Position numbers and translations under genes: made by a program. The notes beneath the pieces were generated by a model. It was not told the DNA's origin. It ran no database searches and worked only from the letters and a program-made list of their open reading frames with translations. Source: Eriocheir sinensis (Eukaryota; Arthropoda; Malacostraca; Decapoda; Varunidae). Taken from it: a stretch of DNA of 64,000 nucleotides. Position 1 is the stretch's first letter, and every line of letters starts with the position of its first letter. The stretch spans positions 12,572,753 through 12,636,752 of the forward strand of contig NC_066522.1 in the NCBI RefSeq assembly GCF_024679095.1, written 5' to 3'. Positions 10,886 to 32,679 of the stretch are shown here, one piece after another.

Positions 10886-10994
10886 AGAGGAGAAAGAGAA
10901 AAGTAATGAAAAAGGAAATAGTTACTATCTGTTATTTCCTGCTTGTTTACTCTTTCTCATATCACATCGGGGAGGAGGAGTATTAAGCACCTCT

Positions 10995-11770
<776 letters not shown>

Positions 11771-11772
11771 AT

Positions 11773-11776
<4 letters not shown>

Positions 11777-11846
<70 letters not shown>
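11777..11846. repeat. (AT)n microsatellite with T-run
   Basis: About 68 bp of AT followed by a T-run. Confidence 0.96.
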
Positions 11847-11853
<7 letters not shown>

Positions 11854-11944
11854 TTTTTAATTATCTACCTGCCCACCACTTCCTTCACCATCCTTTTATC
11901 TATTCCCTTATCCCAACACTAACTTTTACGCAATCCAACAGTCT

Positions 11945-12055
11945 TTTTTTCAGGAAAGAAAACAACTGAATGGCAAAAAATAAAAGAGAAAACAAAAAGG
12001 GCTGCTGGCGCTGCTCCCGGAAATAGTTGATAGAGTAACCGAAAGAGTTGCAGTG
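11945..12055 (-). repeat. Dispersed repeat family A, diverged copy
   Basis: 'ttttttcaggaaagaaaaca' then 'gggctgctggcgctgctccc' and 'taaccgaaagag' follow the family A block order with many substitutions. The stretch 12060-12690 beyond it shows no supportable gene. Confidence 0.45.
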
Positions 12056-12694
12056 CTAATAAGCCTCCCTGATCTACCATCTCCATGGACGACCTCTTTC
12101 AAACACAGCAGTATCTCCACCAATTCTTCGTCTGCTCACCTGCTGACGCGTTAGCACACCCTCCCGTACTAAGCAACGCCTCATCAGCTAGTCACGCTGC
12201 AAACTTTTCCACTGTCTCCCAGTTCCACCAAAACCTTCCCCATATACCTCCCATATCCACCAGTTTCTTCTTTCCCCGGAACTAAATACTCCCTCCCCTC
12301 TGTTCACGGTTCACCGCCCCACCTACAAGAACACTCTGAAGTCAATCAGGCATACTTGATGGTCAGAGGCGAAGTGTTATCATTTACCAAAGAAAATCAA
12401 CATTGTTTTAGGACAGAAGGGCAGAAAGGATACTTTAGCAGCACTAGTAGCGGAGATCAGTAGATATGACCTACTACTACTCCTAAAGGGTAGTTGTGCA
12501 ATGAAGGTGACTATAAGAGACTCCCTCCCTGCTGGCAGGAAACACATCTAAACCTTGAAATCTCTCCACCCAGGTAAAGCTCCTCTAGGCAGAAGTAACC
12601 ACAAATGTAGGTTGTAGGCAAGCTCCGAATAAACTCAAGCAAGCAATAGTGATGAATAATGATGTATTATTCCAGAATATTGTTTTCTCGTAAA

Positions 12695-13775
12695 ATTGCA
12701 TTTTTTCTTTTTACAGTAGAGAAAACAGTTCAAGGGCAAAAAGAAAGAAAAAAAAAAGAAAACAATAATGAAAAAAAAGCCCGCTACTCACTGCTCCTAC
12801 ACAAGAGTCAAAAGGAGTGGCCGAAAGAGAGGTGTCTTGATACCCTCCTCTTGAAAGAGTTCAAGTCGTAGGCAGGAGGAAATACAAATGAAGGAAGATT
12901 GTTCCAGAGTTTACCAGCGTGAGGGATGAAAGAGTGAAAATGCTGGTTAACTCGTGCGTAAGGGATTTGGACAGTAAAGGGATGAGCTTGAGTAGAAAGT
13001 CGAGTGCAACGGGGTCGTGAGAAGGGGGAAAGGCATGCAGTTAGCAAGTTCGGAAGAGCAGTCAGCGTGAAAATATCGATATAAGATAGAAAGCGAGGCA
13101 ACATGGCTGCGGAATTTAAGGGGTAGAAGACTATCAGTAAGAGGAGGAGAGCTGATGAGACGAAGAGCCTTACCCCCCCCACACGTGAGATGCATACTCC
13201 ATACGAGGACGGACAAGGCCTCTGTATATGGATAGCAACTGCGCGGGGAAGAAGAACTGACGGAGACGATACAGAACGCCCAGCCTCGAGGAAGATGATT
13301 TAGTAAGAGAAGAGATGTGAAGTTTCCAGTTAAGATTTTGAGTTAAGGATAGACTGAGGATGTTTAGTGTTGAAGAAGGTGACAACTGAGTGTTGTTGAA
13401 GAATAGGGGATAGATGTTTGGAAGATTGTGTCGAGTTGATAGGCGGAGAAATTGGGTCTGAGGTTAAGCGTTCTGCAGCCTCCAGTCTGGAGTCTTGTAA
13501 TTCCTGTTGAGAAGGTCTTCTGTTTAATTAGTTGAATAATGCAAAGTGGAGTCGTCAGCGTATGAGTGGAAAGGACAGTTTGTTATGGAAAGAAGATCTT
13601 TGATGAATAACAGGAAGAGAGTGGGTGATAGGACAGAGACTTGTGGAACACCACTGCTGATAGGTTTGCTGTTTCCTCCGTCAAAATGACACGTATATAG
13701 GAATCTATCAACAGCATTGGAGTTATATGGTAGAATGACTTATAGTGATGTTATCGGCATCAGTGTAAGGAGGAC
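12695..13775 (-). mobile_element. CR1/jockey-like non-LTR retrotransposon fragment (family A)
   Basis: Minus-strand reading, from high to low coordinates, gives reverse-transcriptase motifs. Near 13660-13545 there is 'SGVPQVSVLSPTLFLLFIKD' followed by a 'YADDS' active-site box. Next comes 'LNWKLHISSLTKSSSSRLGV' and 'YRGLVRPRMEYASHVWGG' near 13340-13170. The typical C-terminal end is 'FIPHAGKLWNNLPSFVFP' near 12915. Frames change several times, and the usual Gly of the GVPQG box is Val, so the copy is dead. The 3' end is the T-run and family A block at 12700-12845. The element is 5'-truncated near 13775. Confidence 0.85.
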
Positions 13776-13789
13776 AGTGGTGTGCGTGT

Positions 13790-14060
13790 TTTTTTTAAAG
13801 ATTTATCCCCTGGTATCACTAGGGGAAACGGACCCTTGTCCGAAGACGGCCCGTTAAGAGGGAAAAAGATTAATTGCTCCCTCCCTGCACGAGGGAGCAC
13901 GGGTCTTTGCCGACAGACCGACTCTATCGGCGATCGACATTTAGCCGACCAAGTCGGTCTGTCGACGAGGACTGGCGTGTCTCAGGTCAGGAACACTCAG
14001 GTATCGGGAGACGGCTCATTATGTAACTTAGACTACTGCAGCTGCAAAATACTGCGGTAG
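13790..14060. other. Hairpin-rich block of unknown nature
   Basis: Three hairpins lie within 190 bp. An 8-bp stem pairs 13876-13883 with 13891-13898 (gctccctc/gagggagc). A 13-bp perfect stem pairs 13911-13923 with 13952-13964 (cgacagaccgact/agtcggtctgtcg). A 9-bp stem with one wobble pairs about 14034-14042 with 14053-14061. The block is GC-rich compared with its flanks and begins exactly where the retroelement fragment ends. It could be a structured RNA, an element UTR or a decayed foldback element. I do not recognise it. Confidence 0.4.
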
Positions 14061-14284
14061 ACCGCACGCTAATAGCACCGAATATTTTTCTGTTGTTCAA
14101 GGAGCATAGTAGCTACACATAATGTGATGCCATGGTTCTGTCATGGGAGTGGTTAGGGCAGGGTGTATGCAGGCGGTATGATCGACGCACATGGTCTTGT
14201 TTCAGAGGGCCATCTTGGCTAAAGGCTGTCCACTCAGGGTAAATTGTACTTGATACTCAGTGGATTAAAGACAGTCAAGGCGAA

Positions 14285-14490
14285 TAATTAATTAATCAGT
14301 CAAGAGGGGCATACGCCTGTACGTGCATAGGCCCTGCGCCTCAAAGTCTAATTATAATTAGACTTTGCTACGCCTCACCAAACTTACGACGCCAACCCCG
14401 GGGATCCCTCGAACAAGTTCAATGCAGGCCCCCTCATGGCAGGATGCATCGACTTTCTCAAGCAGGGTCGACTTTAGGGTAACTTGCCAC
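14285..14490 (-). mobile_element. RTE-type retrotransposon C-terminal fragment
   Basis: On the minus strand the sequence encodes 'VDASCHE' and then 'RDPRGWRRKFGEA'. This is the conserved end of the RTE-like polymerase also seen at 55598, 60536 and 61800, followed by 'ggcgtatgcccc' and a TTGATT-type tail at 14285-14310. The coding is broken by stops and by a short palindromic insertion at 14344-14370. Confidence 0.75.
14342..14367. repeat. 26-bp perfect palindrome inserted in the RTE tail
   Basis: 'caaagtctaatta' is followed directly by its reverse complement. The surrounding 27-bp insert (14344-14370) is bounded by two copies of 'cgcctca' (14337-14343 and 14371-14377), as expected for a target duplication. 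It falls exactly within the conserved GEA|TRPPAYAP coding segment. Confidence 0.8.
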
Positions 14491-14518
14491 ATTTTACATA
14501 GCGTCCACGGCCTATAGG

Positions 14519-14964
14519 CTACAGGTAATTAGGATCAATGTTGATCGTGACTATATGTAGTAATGGGCATCGATTCCGTTCCAAGAAGTTATCACAGATT
14601 TGACACCAAGCCATTCCTTTGATGATATATAATACTTTCCATATCGTGGACTTCTTTAGACTGCGAGTGGTCACCAAGGGGACTCTTATAGCATCCTTGA
14701 TGGCTAAGTCAAGGATACTGTTATACATCTCCTTGGCAACCGTCAAGTATGTGTCTACCACACTGGGACACCAATAATTACTATTATTCTGCCAGCAGGC
14801 TGGACATACTTCTTACCAATAATTAGTGGATTAATGAATATTGATCCGCTGAAATGAAGTAAATAGGGTGTGTAGATACTGAAAATACTAGTAGAGTGTA
14901 AATACGTAGTGTGTAAATGGCATGTAAATAGTGAGTTGTGTGGACGCGGAAGTGTGTGCGTCAT
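14519..14964 (-). pseudogene. Unrecognised coding-like pair of frames, offset by a frameshift
   Basis: Two minus-strand frames abut near 14758. The upper ends '...KYVQPAGRIIVIIGVPV'. The lower begins 'VDTYLTVAKEMYNSILDL' and has ordinary amino-acid composition for 80 residues. A single frameshift would join them, which suggests a decayed coding sequence, either element-derived or a retrocopy. I cannot assign a family. Chance is still possible at this length. Confidence 0.3.
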
Positions 14965-14989
14965 GTGTTGCGTTGCGTTGCGTAGCGTT

Positions 14990-15113
14990 GCCAGACACTG
15001 CGGAGGGAGGGCGGGAGGCTGGGTGAGTTACCGAGTGCCAGTTTCCATCAGTGGCACAGGGCTGGCGGCGGGGAGGCACGCAGGCAGGCAGGGCAGTGCA
15101 TGGGCAGCCGGAG
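14990..15113 (+). promoter_or_regulatory. Candidate 5' UTR exon / promoter of the LRR gene
   Basis: A GC-rich block with several CpG-containing GCGTTG units upstream ends in GAG|gtgagc, a good donor, at 15113. The first coding exon of the LRR gene is preceded by a good acceptor ('cactctacag', ending at 17364). Splicing 15113 to 17365 would give a non-coding leader and a 2.25-kb first intron. This is inferred from splice consensus and base composition only. Confidence 0.35.
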
Positions 15114-15257
15114 GTGAGCAGTGCATGATTGTTTTACTGCCAAAATTTACACGGGAGAACGGTGTTGTGGGTGGGTGTTGCAGTGGTGGGGAGGGTGTCA
15201 CAGGAGTGCAGGGTGCCAGAAGGGGCCCAGGCACTGCTCCACCGTGCAATAAAACCG

Positions 15258-15292
15258 TATAATAATAATAATAAAAATAATAATAATAATGG
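15258..15292. repeat. (AAT)n microsatellite
   Basis: AAT units with one AAA interruption. Between 15293 and 16425 I find no supportable gene. Confidence 0.9.
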
Positions 15293-16429
15293 CAATAATT
15301 ATATCATGGCTATTCCTATCTCTGTTACTGCAATCCATAAACTACCTCATGGGACTAACCACAAGCTTCATTACCCTTACAGGTCTTGTAGGTCATTTGC
15401 AGTATACTTGCTTGTTCTGCATAGGGAAAGGGAAAACCATGATAGAGAGTACCTATTATCCCAAACTACAGTGTTACCATTTTTAGCATAGTAAATGTTG
15501 ACCAGACTACTTTCCATCTTTTTTTGTGTGCACTACGGTAAGGTAAATGAAAACCAGGTCATGATTCTTAGTTTGGCACAAGACCATTTGCCTGGTTGAG
15601 AAGTAGGTCAGGACAGGTTTCTCTCCTTGTCATGCTTGTTAAGGTGGAGAAAGGTTATGGTTTTCTCAGGTTGTTTGCTTTGATGGATGGTGATGTAAAG
15701 GGAGAATCTGGCATTACTCAAGAGTAGAAGTGGGAAAGTAAAACCAGCTTTGCACACAACTTGGCTTGTTATTGAGTTTATTGAGATGTGCTGAAATTTG
15801 AGTTGCTACATTCTTGAAGCTATTACAGCTGTACTAGACTGGCCCTCAAAGACTATGTATTTGCGACGCATTTCAAGTTTGCCACCGCATTCCCCGCAGT
15901 CTCAATGGCCCCCTACTCAATTTTGGTTGCGAGGGGTGAGTATGGGCAAACACTAGAATAATACCGTAGTTTAGCTGTGACATTTCAAAATATATACGCC
16001 ATCATATTATGGTTAAAGGGTGAAAATACGTGACGTTTAACCATAAGATGAAAGTGCACATTGTAAGAAACCACCCAAAACTAACCTAACGTTACATAAC
16101 CAAACCTGACTGCTGCATCCCAGACCTCAGCTGCTGTCTCCTATGCATCAGCAGTGCTGGCATGATGATTTTGGTTTTCTTAGGTTAGTTAGTTAGTTAG
16201 CTAGGGCAGTTTCTAACCATGTGCACCTTCGTGTTACAATAGTTTGAGGTGGCGGAGCTATACTGCACAATAACTAGAACATCCATGACATTACAGTTAA
16301 GTGGGATAAAAGTAAACGTGGAGACAAGATAACATGACAATAACTCTGTTCCTACAACTAATGATGGGTGCGTATGCTATAGCTGCATGTGGCTGCGGTG
16401 CTCATCTCCAATCCGTTTGCCCTTTGAGT

Positions 16430-16655
16430 CTGTGATAGGTAAGAACCAGTTACACCAGGACACCGGCCAATGTGAAATCCGGGATTGCCACAGTTTACCT
16501 TCCTCAGGTTTCCCCAGGTACCCCATTTATTGACCAGCCCAAAAGGGATGATGAACAGCTGGGTGAGCTGCTCACTGACTGCCCAGGCCAGGATTCGAAC
16601 CCAGGCCCGTGGAGTAGTAGCCAGGCACGCTGAACACTAGACCTCGGAAGTGTGT
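16430..16655 (-). mobile_element. tRNA-derived SINE (family 1)
   Basis: Read on the minus strand, the head from about 16655 has an A-box-like segment, then 'gggttcgaatcctgg', a textbook Pol III B box, at about 16589-16575. A body with no tRNA similarity follows. No intact acceptor stem is present, so it is a SINE and not a tRNA gene. Confidence 0.65.
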
Positions 16656-16860
16656 GTGTTCCTACAACTAGGTGAATACAAATTAACTAATATACTAAGC
16701 AATCATCAGTCAAGTGAGTAGCTGTCATTTCTAATGTATGAACACTAAAAATAATTGGGAAGGGTATTTCTATTATGAATATAATAGACTTTTAGGATAG
16801 ATATGTTTATTTATGAAATCATGGTAAAAAGCCTAAGATGATAATATAAGTTTGTGCAAT

Positions 16861-17272
16861 TGAATATATCAAAGAGAAAATTGATGGAGGTATTGAGAGC
16901 AAGTGATCGCAGAATGCTGAGGTATATGGCGGGGATCAAGTGCCAAGATAGGGTGTCCAGTGCAGATGTAGCTAACATACGTGGAGTAGAGGACCTAGAA
17001 ACAGTGCTCAGAAGGGAAAGACTCCGATGGTTTGGACATGTGAAGAGAGCAGGTGAGGATACAGTGCTGGGAGTTGTGGAGAGATTAGAGGTAGAAGGAA
17101 GGAGACCAGTTGGTAGACCTAGGAAAACATGGAGAAGGTGTATACAGGAAGACTTGGCATTGATGGGATTGGATGAACATTAGGCAGAAGACAGTAGAAT
17201 GGAGGAGAGTCAAGAAAAGTGAAAACGGATGTTAAACGAAATGATGATGATGATGATGAATATATCAAAGAG
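16861..17272 (+). mobile_element. 5'-truncated non-LTR retrotransposon with 16-bp target duplication
   Basis: The insert is 16877-17256. It encodes the C-terminal end of the same polymerase found at 22938-25227: 'DRRMLRYMAGIKCQDRVSSA', then 'ERLRWFGHVKRAG' and 'RRPVGRPRKTWRRCIQEDL'. It ends in a short (ATG)n tail. Both sides carry the identical 16-mer 'tgaatatatcaaagag' (16861-16876 and 17257-17272), a perfect target-site duplication. The long open frame and intact duplication imply a fairly recent insertion. It lies just upstream of the LRR gene. Confidence 0.9.
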
Positions 17273-17408
17273 GAACAGTACTGTCACTCATTTTGAGTAA
17301 AGCTGACAAAATGTTGCTTAGCTGCAGAGCTGTGAAAATCCTCACTACTTTCAACACTCTACAGGAGACAGAGTAGTATATAAGGAAGGAGCAGGAGCAG
17401 GCGGAGCC

Positions 17409-27142
<9,734 letters not shown>

Positions 27143-30100
27143 TTAGATTCAAGGGGAATAGATCCTTCCAAACACTTACTGTCTTAATACTAAGACTATC
27201 AAAGTATGGAAAGTAAAAGGATTCTTACTCTTTATTATTTTCAAAGGTTGCTCTTTACACATCACATCATTGTATTCAAAGGTCTGTGTTCAATGAGTTA
27301 AGCGCTGCCACTGACTGTGCATCTCCCTGGAATGGCAAAGTTTGTGGGCTTGCTACCCATCAATCCTGCTTTTTATTGTAGCTTTGTACATGTGTACCAC
27401 TTATGATTAAATTAAGCCCCAAGAATAATCCCTTTATACAAGCACAAGGATATTGTTTCCTTATATTTTCAGGCAGCTCTGACATGACATGAATTCTTGC
27501 TGTGGCTGTGAATATACACTGTGCAGAGATGATTGTGTCTGCCCTTTATATATCTGCTATGTGGACTCCTGATTTAACTCACATATCTTTCATAGCACTC
27601 ATCCATCTAAACAATACATAGACTTATATATAAGAATATTTCAATGATTCACATCCCCAAACACAACCAGAAGAACCAGTGATATGAAAGATAGGTCACA
27701 GCTAAGGACTGAGAATCGAGTAGGAAGTTTGGTCTAGATCTTTGAGAGTTATATGGTTTTCCCCTTGACCTCAAATAACAAGTAGCTGCTGAATGTGAGG
27801 GCTTTTTTTAATTGCACTCTGTACATCAGCAACTGATGAAATCCCTCTAAACAATATTATGCACAACATTATTGAGCTAAATGAAGATTGATGAAATATA
27901 GATTTATTTTAGGGTGCTAAGGATGGGATAGATATTGTAATAGAGAAAGTGTTGTATTTGATAGTGATGTAGCCTTTTATCTTATGTAATTGCTGACTTT
28001 TGATACTTAGAACCAGCCTGTACCATGTGTTGTACTCTGTGTTGCATTAAGGGTCAGCTAGGCCTCTATTGAGACTGTGATATGCACAATGAAGAAAGAA
28101 ATTCAAAACTCCCAAGAGTATTATCCATTTAAAAGTTATTTTCCTAAATTTACCTTAAAAGTGTTGAGAAAGTTTAGAATTTCACATGAGTAAATGAAAC
28201 AGATATGCTCTTCTGTACTCTATATACTCTTTTAAAGCCATTATGGAAGCTTACCCCATAAAAGATGCTTCTATTTCACTAGATGATATTAGATTATATC
28301 AGTTTTGTGTTTTATAGCACCATTACAAATTGTCATCATCACCACCTTCAATGCCTATTTCTCATATAAACAGACTGAAAGCTAGCAGTAGAAAGTTTTT
28401 TTGTAAGTGATGTAACCAGGCAATTGGCATTTGAATTGGATGTTGCAGCTGTTTGTAAGAAGAATTTAACATGAAACTTTTATCTGTGGTATGGAGATAT
28501 GTATATACTACCATTTGACTCCAACCATATGTGGTCACCAGTTAAATTAATAGTGCAGTGTCACATCCCAATTACAATTGTATTTTTGCATAATTTTCAC
28601 CAAAACCATGGCATAGAAAAACCAATATTTAAACAGTCTGTCTTCTGTGTTACAAAACTACCATGCTATAGAGCATAGACAGTCAAAGTGAGAATCCATG
28701 TTCCCTGAAAGCGGAGTAATTTTTCTGCTGGACCAATGATAGTTTATGATCAATTAATTTGACTGAAGTAGGAGTGGTAGAATATTCTCTTCGTACATAT
28801 ATGTGAACACAGATATTTCAGGATTCCTAGTGATGAATTTCACTGCATAACTCAGTTTCAGGAGGGCAAAGCAAGGGCCCATTAAAGACTCATATCTTGT
28901 GGGATGTCATTACCAGGGTACAATGATTGCTAGCCTCTAGCCACGAGTTGAGACCTCCGTGATCAGCCGTCCGTGCATATTTAGTTTATTGGTGTCATGC
29001 ACAACTGCTATTATTCAAACATGTTTTGCCACATGGAATGAATGTTTGTGATATGTAAGGTGTGTTCATTATTGCATAGTTTTATTATACATTATTCTCA
29101 TGTTCATCTTAAAAATGGCAGTTATTGGTTTTGTTGATATTAGTCACATGGCTATATTCTGTACATTTTGAGCATCATGGTGTGAAGATCAAATTGCTTT
29201 TTATTTTATTTTATTTTATTTATTTTTTATTTTATTTTTTTATTCAAAAGTCCTTGGAGACTGCAGAGTTAAAATCATATCATATTAGTAACCTTACAAA
29301 TAGCTTTATAGTAAAGTGTAATGTCTTTGGCGAATTTAGGGCCTTATAATTTGTTATTGTTGTTGTTGTTTTATTATTGCACAAAATGTCTTTAAAAAAT
29401 CATATGTTCAAGTGTTGATAGGATTGAGGCTGTACATAACAGCATTTTATGTTCAAGTACAATAAGTAAAATAACAAACATTTTGCATAGCTTTACATAT
29501 AGGTTAGACATGATTTCTTACAATTCAAGGTATGTTTACCATGCACCATTTTAACTAATTCTCTTATCAGAAGAAAAATTATCTGGAAAATTCAACTGAG
29601 ACATGAATGTGAAAGACAACCTACCCTGGAAGATTGAACTGAGGTATGAATATGAAAGTCATGTTAAAAGTTGATCACTAAACTTTACTATGACATTTTA
29701 CATTGGCAGTACTTGAAGAGCAGCTCCCCCCCAAAATGAATTGTCTATATATAGTCACCGCCGACCTTAGGACCGTAGCATAAGTGTAGTTACGCCACAT
29801 AATGGATGTTTTAACTATCATCTATATATAGATTCTACCGCAATCTGGAGAAGTTGTATTTCTGCCATACAAAACTGAAGTTTTATAATTGTATTTTAGT
29901 CACATTTTTAAAGGGTAAATGGAGTCATTCACACCCACAGACAAAGCTGTGTCCAGGACTTGTGACCTGGATCTAGAATGTGTTGTATTTCTTCATCATT
30001 GATGTTCCTCAATGAATGGAACATGATTGTGTCTACAAACTCCAAATATGAAATTGAAATATGATAATTAGGTTAGAGTAGACACAAAATATACTGCATC

Positions 30101-30720
30101 CCCTCTGGTAGTTGGGAGCAGACTGAGACATTGCTTTGAGTGTGTATACATGACTAATTCTCAAAACAACGTGCACAAAAAAGTTGCCAATTATCATTTT
30201 TCAGGGTCTAAGGTATTCAGACATTACCAACTTTATATAGTCTCTGCTTGGGAAAACAGGGAATTCTTTTTCCAAAAGCATCTAAATATAGTCACACATC
30301 AACTTTTGACCGAATTCTGGACCGTCTATATCTAGTTCCACCCCTGTCTAAGGGTCAATAATTAGAATGATGCGCATGATGAACATACCCAAAGTTAGTT
30401 TAGAGCAGCTGCTTTTTTAAACTTATATCATATGGTAGCAGAAATCTTGAGTGGACATGTAGTACTCTAAACAATTTATGTGCAGCATGCTTACAATTCA
30501 AAGGCCACTGATTTGGATTTTACCTTTAAAGGGGAAAATGCTGTAAAGTGTATCTTAATAAGAGTACTGTGTATACCAGGGAGAGGATCCTCAGTCACCT
30601 AGTCCTTGTACATTATGCAGTACTTCACACTTTGGCAGCTTGTGGGCAGCTACCAGATACTTAGTGCTGTTCATTGATTTCCAGCACATTTCTTGATAAA
30701 TAAAACTTGTTTTTATGTTT
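27143..30720 (+). other. Probable long 3' UTR / quiet flank of the LRR gene
   Basis: About 3.6 kb of AT-rich sequence has no microsatellite of note and no mobile element, which is unusual here. Poly(A) signals are rare, and a clear AATAAA stands at about 30699-30704. This fits a long 3' UTR, but only RNA data could confirm it. Confidence 0.4.
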
Positions 30721-30856
30721 ATTTCATAATTTGGGATTTTGTTAGGGGTTATGAAAGTTTATATGCAAGATAGAGTTGATAAGAATGTATTTTAATGTAA
30801 ATTCTGTATGTATGTATTAATGTGCATATATTTTATAGTAAATTCTGTATATTTGT

Positions 30857-30883
30857 TTGTGTGTGTGTGTGTGTGTGTGTGTG
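30857..30883. repeat. (GT)n microsatellite
   Basis: A short GT array. From 30884 to 31660 I see no supportable gene. Confidence 0.93.
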
Positions 30884-31670
30884 ATTTTATGATTTATAGA
30901 GTTCATTATATTTGACGGAGATACTTTTGAAATAGTTCCAAAACATTTATTGGTAGAAATGTTGGTTTTATGTCTGAATTTGTGATATTCATTTGTAATG
31001 TTGCTCCACACCACAGCATCTATAGTAAAGTTACATTTCAGAAAAAAAAAATACTATAATTTAAAATATTTATCTGTAATTCATACTTTAAAAACTTTTC
31101 TAAACTTTTAGGAGAACTGCAAATGTGTCATTGCCCTATGCTCTACACATAAAAAAGCAGCATCGCGCTGGGCCAAATTTGACTGACCACAAACTAAAGC
31201 AGCCAGCTGTTGCTTTTGAGCAAATTCACTTTCCTCACACCTGACTCATGGTGAGCACATGTTGACACATTGAAGGATTTTAGAAGAATGAGAATGTCCC
31301 CATTCAACAAAATAAATTGCATTAGTGGGAAGCAGCTGTACATTAAATTCAGGAATGTTTGTTGCAAGATTTTGTGTTCATGTAAAGATTGAGTCACAGC
31401 TTTTAGTTATTGCTAGTCAGTAAGGGATTCATAATTATAGTATTGTGTTCATGTTTAGAAAACCTGTGATATAATGAGTCCATTAGTTTCCTTTAACTGA
31501 TCCCAGTAGCTTTTTTTTTTTTGGTGATGAAGTCAGTCACATGTATGGGGAAATGACAAATTTCATTCAGTGCTGTGATGTGACATCTGGCACTGACCAG
31601 TGTTTCCTCACCAACAAGATGACAAATTCTGGGCAAGAGTAGTGAGATACTCTCCCACACATTTAGTATG

Positions 31671-31732
31671 GTGTGTGTGTGTGTGTGCACGCGCGTGCAC
31701 GCACACATGCATACATGTGTTTGTGTGTGTAT
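31671..31732. repeat. (GT)n / (GCAC) compound microsatellite
   Basis: A GT array is followed by alternating purine-pyrimidine 'gcacgcgcgtgcacgcacac', a composition that favours Z-DNA. Confidence 0.85.
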
Positions 31733-32359
31733 AAAGAAAACATGCTTGTGGGCAGAGAGGCATGCCTTGAACTTTTTGACGTCCTGACTTCTGATTTGTA
31801 ATTAGAAGAGTTACTCTACTTTCATTTCATAATGTGTTACATATTTTCGGTTTTTTCTCTCATGAACACAGTACAATCACAGGTTTTCAGCACAAATGTG
31901 GAAAGACAAAATCTTATTCTGTTCTTGTGTTAGGAGCTTCATAGGACAGAGAGTAGATTTCTGGTCATTGAATTAGAGAGAGAGAGAGAGAGAGAGTTTT
32001 TTTGTTTTGTTTGTTAATACCAAAGTGTATAATATCAATATTTTCTAAGAGCTACAGGCCTATGCTTTCTTATATTTATGAATGGAGTGCTGTTGGCATT
32101 TGGATGCCATCATGTGTTCAAGATGGTAATATGTTGTTATCTTGCCATATGTTTGTAAGTGATTCAGGAATTAGTTTTTGTAGTGTAATCTTGCTGGTGC
32201 TCATAATCACTAATCTTTGCAGTAATATAAATATTAGGCTTTGTCTAAGCTACCTGTGACAGTTGTAATGAAAGTCAAATATATTTTTGTTAATTGTGCT
32301 TTTGTCCCTGTGAAAATACACCATATTTTTGCTCATTTGTCCTGTTATTTCTTAATATT

Positions 32360-32572
32360 TTATACCCCACCATTTCCAAGCTTGTTGATGTCAAGGTCCA
32401 CATATGGAGCAGGGGTTGGTGCCCAGTGGTATGGTGGAGGACCATCAGTTTCCTCCTCAGCCTCAATCCCCTGTACCTTGGAGGAATAATACATGTATTC
32501 TTCCTCCAAGTCCTGTACTTGGTCCAGCACATTTTTCCTGGACTCATTTTTTTCAATTTTTTTCTCCCTTTT
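32360..32572 (-). pseudogene. Orphan coding-like fragment (acidic then Pro-rich)
   Basis: A minus-strand frame of about 70 codons ends in a stop at 32360-32362. It reads as an acidic helix ('VLDQVQDLEEEYMYYSSKVQ') followed by 'PPPYHWAPTPAPYVDLDINK'. This composition is much more protein-like than the surrounding sequence. No start codon or splice site was found on the upstream side, where an A-rich run meets a stop. It could be a retrocopy fragment or a real exon of an unknown minus-strand gene. Confidence 0.35.
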
Positions 32573-32679
32573 TTATTCATCGCTGTCTTCCACCATGCTC
32601 CCTTTCTTCCTTCTCACTAAAACCCATTTCTTTCTGATGTATAAGGACTATGGAGAGTTCTTTACGTAGGCCTGTTGTT

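Noticed and set aside
13790..14060. Hammerhead ribozyme
   Set aside because: The stems are present, but the conserved core (CTGATGA...GAAA) is not seen on either strand.
17377..17384. TATA box TATATAAG as the LRR gene promoter
   Set aside because: It leaves almost no leader before the ATG, and a strong splice acceptor lies just upstream. It is better explained as exon sequence.
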